This document shows positions 6,750 through 10,062 of a stretch of DNA of 10,062 bases, one piece after another. Position numbers and translations under genes: made by a program. The stretch's first letter is position 1. Every line of letters starts with the position of its first letter. This stretch comes from Betaproteobacteria bacterium (GTDB taxonomy: Bacteria; Pseudomonadota; Gammaproteobacteria; Burkholderiales; SG8-41), in NCBI GenBank assembly GCA_025356695.1, contig JANXSE010000258.1:1-10062 (forward strand), written 5' to 3'. The notes under the pieces were generated by a model that saw only the letters and a program-made list of their open reading frames with translations, was not told the origin of the DNA and made no database searches.

Positions 6750-7916
6750 TTATGGTTTGACGTGGTATTGAAGCGGCAGCCGGTGCAGGCATTCGGCGCC
6801 GGTTTTGGTGATGCGAAAGAGGTTGCCGAGCTGCACGCCGGCGCTCTCGTCGCGTGTGACGACGTTCGGTTGCACCACTACGCACATGTTCTCTTCGAAG
6901 GTGAACGGTGGTTTCGGGATGCCGCGTTTGGCTTCGCGCGTGCCGATCGAAGGTGGCAAGAGGCCGATGCCGAAGCCGTGCAGAAAACCGTCGTTGATGG
7001 TGTAACCGCGTTCGGCGATCACGTCGGCGGCATCCAGAACGTCTTCGCTGGTGGCGCCGGGCTTCAGCGCATTGACGCAGCGCGTGTAGGCTTCAAGTGC
7101 GGTGTCCCAGAGTTTTTGATAGAGGGCGTTTGGTTTGCTACCGAGGAAGATCGGGCGGTGCATCTGGCCTGAATAACCCCACCAGCTGACGCTGATTTCG
7201 GTATTGATGACGTCGCCTGTGCCGATGATGCGGTTGGAGAGATTCTGCCGCGGCACGCAGGCGCCGGCGCCGTCCTGCGGACCCGACGACAGATAACACA
7301 GATGCGGCAGGCCGCCGGCATTCAGTGCCGCGGTTTCGACGATGGCGCCTAATTCGTATTCGCGCAGGCCGGGTCTGATTTGATCGATCAAGGCTTGCAG
7401 CGCGTCATCGGTCAGCGCTGCGCCTTTTTTCAGCCAGTTGATTTCCTCGGCACTTTTGACCAGGCGCAGTTTGCGAAAGGCCGCACTCATATCTCTGAAC
7501 TGCCAGCCAGCGAGTTCCTTCTGCCAGGTCAGATAATTCTGCACCGGCAGCTCGCCGGCGTAACCGAGCGTGGCGTTGCGCAAACCCAGGTCGCTTAAAT
7601 ATTTCGCAATCGTTACGGCCGAATCAAGGCGGCCCGATTCAGTGCGTATCGATGATGCTTCGCGCGCATTCGGCACGTGGTTATGCGATTGCACGAACAA
7701 TACCGGCTCTGCTTTGGCCGGCAGCAGCACGTAGTTATTGCGGTTGCCGAGAAAGCCCGACAGATAATGCACGTCGGCGTGGTTGTGCCGCGAGATGCCG
7801 GAATTGCCGAACACTGCAATCGCATCGATGCCTTCGGCCGTCATCATGGCGCGCGCCGCGGCGTGGCGCCGCGCAAATTCGGTGTCGGAAAAGCGCGGGT
7901 ACAGAGGTTCGCTCAC
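6750..7916 (-). CDS. M24-family (aminopeptidase P/creatinase fold) protein lacking the metal-binding residues
   Basis: This is a 388-residue cytoplasmic protein with the two-domain plan of the M24/creatinase family: a creatinase-type N-domain (about 1-150) and a pita-bread catalytic domain (about 155-385). Start GTG 7916 is chosen because GGGAG ends six bases upstream; the frame runs open to a TTG at 7979, which lacks support. The catalytic-domain frame is clear: LRLVKSAEEI (150-159), GDVINTE (234-240), GFGIG (314-318) and TGAECL (372-377). The five metal-ligand positions of aminopeptidase P (Asp, Asp, His, Glu, Glu) align with Glu240, Gln251, Phe315, Gln349 and Gly364. The first pair keeps the family's 11-residue spacing. 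The creatinase catalytic His also appears missing (DGAG where creatinase has DGAH). It is therefore unlikely to be a normal metallopeptidase. It could be a metal-free hydrolase like creatinase or ectoine hydrolase, or a binding protein. It is divergent from the SDR and CapA-like genes. Confidence 0.88.
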   Translation of the reverse strand: MSEPLYPRFSDTEFARRHAAARAMMTAEGIDAIAVFGNSGISRHNHADVHYLSGFLGNRNNYVLLPAKAEPVLFVQSHNHVPNAREASSIRTESGRLDSAVTIAKYLSDLGLRNATLGYAGELPVQNYLTWQKELAGWQFRDMSAAFRKLRLVKSAEEINWLKKGAALTDDALQALIDQIRPGLREYELGAIVETAALNAGGLPHLCYLSSGPQDGAGACVPRQNLSNRIIGTGDVINTEISVSWWGYSGQMHRPIFLGSKPNALYQKLWDTALEAYTRCVNALKPGATSEDVLDAADVIAERGYTINDGFLHGFGIGLLPPSIGTREAKRGIPKPPFTFEENMCVVVQPNVVTRDESAGVQLGNLFRITKTGAECLHRLPLQYHVKP

Positions 7917-7922
7917 AACAAT

Positions 7923-7927
7923 CTCCC
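7923..7927 (-). promoter_or_regulatory. Ribosome binding site deciding the M24-like gene start
   Basis: GGGAG on the minus strand is six bases before GTG 7916. It fixes the start there instead of at the TTG 63 bases upstream, which has no purine-rich site. Confidence 0.65.
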
Positions 7928-7950
7928 GTACAAATTCATATGAGGCGCGA

Positions 7951-7979
7951 AGCGTAGGCGCAGGCACGCCGGCGGTCAA
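7951..7979 (-). promoter_or_regulatory. Candidate promoter for the M24-like gene
   Basis: The minus strand has TTGACC (7979-7974, 5 of 6 matches to -35), then 17 bases, then TACGCT (7956-7951, 3 of 6 matches to -10). The predicted start near 7944 leaves a leader of about 28 bases. Confidence 0.35.
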
Positions 7980-8017
7980 GTCGCGGCCCCGTCGTGCGCA
8001 GCGTCACTTTTGACGAC

Positions 8018-8026
8018 TGTTATAAT
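8018..8026 (+). promoter_or_regulatory. Extended -10 promoter for the SDR-CapA-like operon
   Basis: TGTTATAAT is a perfect TATAAT (8021-8026) with the TGn extension at 8018-8020. No good -35 box is found at the proper distance, which is typical for extended -10 promoters. Transcription would begin near 8033, about 60 bases before ATG 8093. Confidence 0.6.
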
Positions 8027-8092
8027 TCCCGCACTGCAAATCGCAGTTTTCTGTTCATTCCCGCTCATTCTCGATTATTCCAAAAGAACATT

Positions 8093-8833
8093 ATGGACAC
8101 CGGCCTCAAAGGCAAAGTTGTTTTGATCACCGGCGCGAGCCGCAATATGGGCCGGCTCGCCGCCATTGCTTTCGCCAAAGAAGGCGCCAACCTCGCGTTG
8201 TGCACCAGCGCGAAAATGAACGAGCTCAACGCCGTCGCCGATGAAGCGCGCGCCTTCGGCGTCAAAGTTTTGGCCGAGCAATGCGACGTCGCCGAGCCGG
8301 CGTCGGTGGCAGCATTTGTCGCCAAAGTGGCGAAAGAACTCGGCAGTGTGCATGTCGTGCTCAACAACGCCGTCTATCGCGGCGGCGAGGGCGCCTTCCT
8401 CGAAGAAAGCGACGCAGCCTGGGAGAAAAGTTTCAGGGTCAACCTCGGCGGCCCGCGCAATATCTGCAAGGCTGTGCTGCCGCTGATGATCAAGCAGCGC
8501 TGGGGTCGCATCATCAATATGTCCGGCATCTCGCCCTTCCTCGGCGGCAGCACCGGCAAGGGCATGGCCAAGCTCGGTATCGTTGGCTTTACACGAGGAC
8601 TTGCAAGAGAGTTTGCTGAACATGAAATCACTGCCAATTGCATCGGCCCCGGCACCATCGAGGTCGAACGCGACGCCTTTCAGAAGCCGAAGGGCTTGCG
8701 TCCGCACCAGCCGATCCGCCGCATGGGCAAGCCGCAGGAAGTGGTGTCGATGATGATTTATCTGGCGAGCGAAGACGCCGGCTTTACGACAGGGCAGTGC
8801 TATCTGGTCAACGGCGGCATGTACTTTCAATAA
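8093..8833 (+). CDS. Short-chain dehydrogenase/reductase family protein with an altered active site
   Basis: This is a 246-residue Rossmann-fold protein of the SDR family, cytoplasmic. Start ATG 8093 places the first beta strand (KVVLITGAS, 8-16) at the normal distance from the N-terminus; the open frame continues upstream but has no family resemblance there. Recognisable parts are TGASRNMG (13-20), a CDV motif (64-66), NNAV (91-94, normally NNAG), Asn117, GRIINMSG (138-145), GMAKLGIVGFTR (157-168) and a C-terminal LVNGGMYF. Two features depart from the classical pattern. The middle glycine of TGxxxGxG is Asn18. The YxxxK motif reads KGMAK, so Lys160 is kept but Tyr is replaced by Lys156; the Ser position aligns with Gly145, with Ser144 beside it. 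Normal NAD(P)H-linked carbonyl chemistry is therefore doubtful. Its stop codon is followed immediately by the next gene's ATG, so the two are co-translated. Confidence 0.9.
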   Translation: MDTGLKGKVVLITGASRNMGRLAAIAFAKEGANLALCTSAKMNELNAVADEARAFGVKVLAEQCDVAEPASVAAFVAKVAKELGSVHVVLNNAVYRGGEGAFLEESDAAWEKSFRVNLGGPRNICKAVLPLMIKQRWGRIINMSGISPFLGGSTGKGMAKLGIVGFTRGLAREFAEHEITANCIGPGTIEVERDAFQKPKGLRPHQPIRRMGKPQEVVSMMIYLASEDAGFTTGQCYLVNGGMYFQ

Positions 8834-9877
8834 ATGCCGCAAACCCTGATGCTGACGGGCGACGTCAATTTGATGAACGTCGCCGACGCAGCAGTGCCGT
8901 TCAAACTGGTGGCACCGATATTCGCCAGGGCGGATTTCGTTTTCAGCAATCTCGAATGCTGTTTTTATATTCCACCGGGCGGACATTCGCAGGAGAACGA
9001 GGGATTTTTCGCTGAAGTGGCGGCAGCGCAGGCTTTGAAGATTGCCGGCATACAGGCGGTTGGTATCGCCAACAACGTCAACTATGGTGAAGCCGCGATT
9101 ACCGCGTCGATTGCGCGGCTCGATGAAATCGGCATCCCGCACACCGGTGCGGGGGCCAACCGCGACGCCGCGCGCGCGCCGGTAGTCCTCGAAAAAAGCG
9201 GTGTGCGCATCGGCTTTTTGCAGCGCACCTCGGTCTACTGGCCGACCAATCACGAAGCGACCAAAGCGTCGGCCGGTGTCGCCATCATCAAGGCGCACAC
9301 CGCCTATCAGTTGCCGCTGCACAAAACGCGCGCCGACATCCCGCCGTGCAACCGGCCGGGCCTGCCGCCGGTGATTTTGACCTGGCCTGATGCTGAATCG
9401 CTGCGAGCATTTACCGCTGACGTTGTTGCACTCAAAACAAAAACGGATTTTGTCGTTGCCTCCTGCCACTGGGGCCTGCATCAGGACGTGCTCGATTACA
9501 TGCCGCAGATCGCGCATGCGGCGATCGATGCCGGCGCCGACGTGGTGATCGGTCACGGCCCGCACTATTCGCTGCCGGTCGAGGTCTACAAAGGCAAGCC
9601 GATCTATTACGGCCTCGGCAGTTTCTCGTTTCACACCGGGCATTTCGGCGGCGTTGCGGTCGGCGACTGGGTCGGCATGATGCCGCGCATCATGTTCGAT
9701 GCCGGCAAGGTCAGCGGCGCGTCGTTCCGTTTCGTTCGCCACAATGCGCAAAACGAAACTGTGCCGTGCAAAATCGCCGACGAAAAAGATACGCTGGCGG
9801 ATATTCAGAAGCGCAGCGAGGTGTTTGGGGCGAAGCTGACGACGCAGGGTGATGAGGTGGTGATTGCATTGAAATAG
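8834..9877 (+). CDS. CapA-like (PGA_cap) metallophosphoesterase-fold protein, divergent active site, no signal peptide
   Basis: This is a 347-residue protein related to CapA/PgsA, named for poly-gamma-glutamate capsule synthesis but widespread in bacteria outside that role. The start ATG is the base after the SDR stop. Family landmarks in order are LTGDVNL (7-13), ADFVFSNLE (33-41), ANN (79-81), SCHWG (210-214), DAGADVVIGHGPH (232-244) and PIYYGLGSF (256-264). Departures from the usual motifs: ANNHxxDYG reads ANNVNYGE, losing the His and Asp; HWGxE reads HWGLH; GHHPH reads GHGPH; LGNF reads LGSF. It begins directly with the first beta strand and has no signal peptide or membrane anchor, so it should be cytoplasmic, unlike capsule CapA proteins. 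The context (an SDR and a divergent M24 homologue) suggests a hydrolase for a small amide or acid; this is inference. No other capsule genes are present. Confidence 0.88.
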   Translation: MPQTLMLTGDVNLMNVADAAVPFKLVAPIFARADFVFSNLECCFYIPPGGHSQENEGFFAEVAAAQALKIAGIQAVGIANNVNYGEAAITASIARLDEIGIPHTGAGANRDAARAPVVLEKSGVRIGFLQRTSVYWPTNHEATKASAGVAIIKAHTAYQLPLHKTRADIPPCNRPGLPPVILTWPDAESLRAFTADVVALKTKTDFVVASCHWGLHQDVLDYMPQIAHAAIDAGADVVIGHGPHYSLPVEVYKGKPIYYGLGSFSFHTGHFGGVAVGDWVGMMPRIMFDAGKVSGASFRFVRHNAQNETVPCKIADEKDTLADIQKRSEVFGAKLTTQGDEVVIALK

Positions 9878-9884
9878 CGTGCAC

Positions 9885-9920
9885 AAAAAACTCCCTCGCC
9901 CCGCGAGAGCGGGGCGAGGG
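9885..9920 (-). terminator. Rho-independent terminator for the minus-strand binding-protein gene
   Basis: A perfect 12-bp GC-rich stem (CCCTCGCCCCGC at 9893-9904 pairing with 9909-9920, 4-base loop) is followed on the minus strand by AG and then six T residues (9890-9885). It lies 95 bases beyond the TAG at 10015. On the plus strand there is no T-run, so it is only a possible 3' stabiliser for the capA-like transcript. Confidence 0.75.
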
Positions 9921-9933
9921 TAGGGGTGAGGGG
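9893..9933 (+). repeat. Second palindrome family, unit A (hairpin plus GGGTAGGGGTGAGGGG tail)
   Basis: The hairpin at 9893-9920 is followed by the purine-rich tail TAGGGGTGAGGGG at 9921-9933. Unit B at 9961-10000 repeats this plan in reverse orientation, so the two face each other like a bacterial REP pair (BIME). Confidence 0.65.
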
Positions 9934-9960
9934 AAACAACGACGATTACATGTGAGGCGA

Positions 9961-10000
9961 GCCTAACCCTAGCCCTCTCCCCCTGTTCGTTGGAGAGGGG
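9961..10000 (-). repeat. Second palindrome family, unit B (inverted partner of unit A)
   Basis: CCCTCTCC (9973-9980) pairs with GGAGAGGG (9992-9999) around an 11-base loop. On the minus strand the hairpin is followed by the tail CTAGGGTTAGGC, similar to the tail of unit A. The hairpin lies just past the stop of the minus-strand gene at 10015. Confidence 0.6.
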
Positions 10001-10014
10001 ATCAAAGGGAGTCG

Positions 10015-10062
10015 CTAGTCGGGTTTCATCCCCGATTTTTTCACCAGCGGCGCATAACGCGC
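10015..10062 (-). CDS. C-terminal end of a second Bug-type binding protein, cut by the window edge
   Basis: Only the last 15 codons and a TAG stop are present: ARYAPLVKKSGMKPD. This matches the usual end of Bug/TctC receptors (an amphipathic helix, then a V-K-x-x-G-hydrophobic-K-P-D/E tail), and compares well with KWGKVIKDAGIRSE at the end of the receptor at 3220-4188. The gene is convergent with the capA-like gene and has a strong intrinsic terminator 95 bases after its stop. With so few residues the call rests on the tail motif and the genomic context only. Confidence 0.55.
   Translation of the reverse strand, partial: ARYAPLVKKSGMKPD

Noticed and set aside
7917..7979. TTG start for the M24-like gene
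   Set aside because: The TTG lies within the TTGACC of a candidate -35 box and has no ribosome binding site; GTG 7916 follows GGGAG at good spacing.
8075..9886. 603-codon open frame on the minus strand opposite the SDR and CapA-like genes
   Set aside because: Its translation has no recognisable domain and is rich in Arg, His and Asp, typical of the antisense of GC-rich genes. The plus-strand genes have clear family motifs.

Overview
The window is GC-rich, densely coded chromosomal DNA. It looks like a betaproteobacterium, probably Burkholderiales or a related environmental lineage. The basis is a Bug/TctC-type periplasmic binding protein, a second such protein cut by the right edge, a DUF4124 protein, a betaproteobacterial-style Kup transporter, and dispersed palindromes with the core CCTGAGCYTGTCGAAGG. 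No rRNA, tRNA, CRISPR array or transposase gene was found.

Layout, left to right. (1) 2-1609 (+) is the C-terminal two thirds of a type I restriction endonuclease subunit (HsdR, EcoEI-like). One copy of the dispersed palindrome lies in frame inside its helicase domain. (2) 1610-1835 is a convergent gap. It holds a 140-bp composite element at 1701-1840: imperfect terminal inverted repeats enclosing two oppositely oriented hairpins. Its right end supplies the stop codon of the next gene. (3) 1836-3077 (-) is an acyl-CoA dehydrogenase with Asp where the catalytic Glu is expected, preceded by a near-consensus promoter. (4) 3220-4188 and 4185-4646 (+) are a Bug-type binding protein and a translationally coupled, exported DUF4124 protein, divergent from the dehydrogenase. 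A 15-bp palindrome lies just upstream. (5) 4768-6648 (-) is the potassium transporter Kup, with another hairpin of the same family after its stop. (6) 6750-7916 (-) is an M24 'pita-bread' hydrolase homologue. It is divergent from (7) 8093-8833 (SDR) and 8834-9877 (CapA-like), which abut with no gap. (8) 9878-10014 is a convergent gap with two facing repeats of a second palindrome family, one of which forms an intrinsic terminator on the minus strand. (9) 10015-10062 (-) is the last 15 codons of a second Bug-type binding protein.

How the genes may work together. Regions 3-4 resemble a small uptake/catabolism locus for an organic acid (binding protein plus acyl-CoA dehydrogenase). Regions 6-9 are the most unusual part. 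An M24 homologue in which all five metal-ligand positions are substituted, an SDR lacking the catalytic Tyr, a CapA homologue lacking the usual NNH...D motif and any signal peptide, and a binding protein are packed together. My inference is an uncharacterised cytoplasmic pathway for a small amide or acid, using enzyme folds with altered chemistry. HsdR and Kup appear to be unrelated neighbours. All residue assignments are by-eye alignments to remembered family motifs; no search was run.
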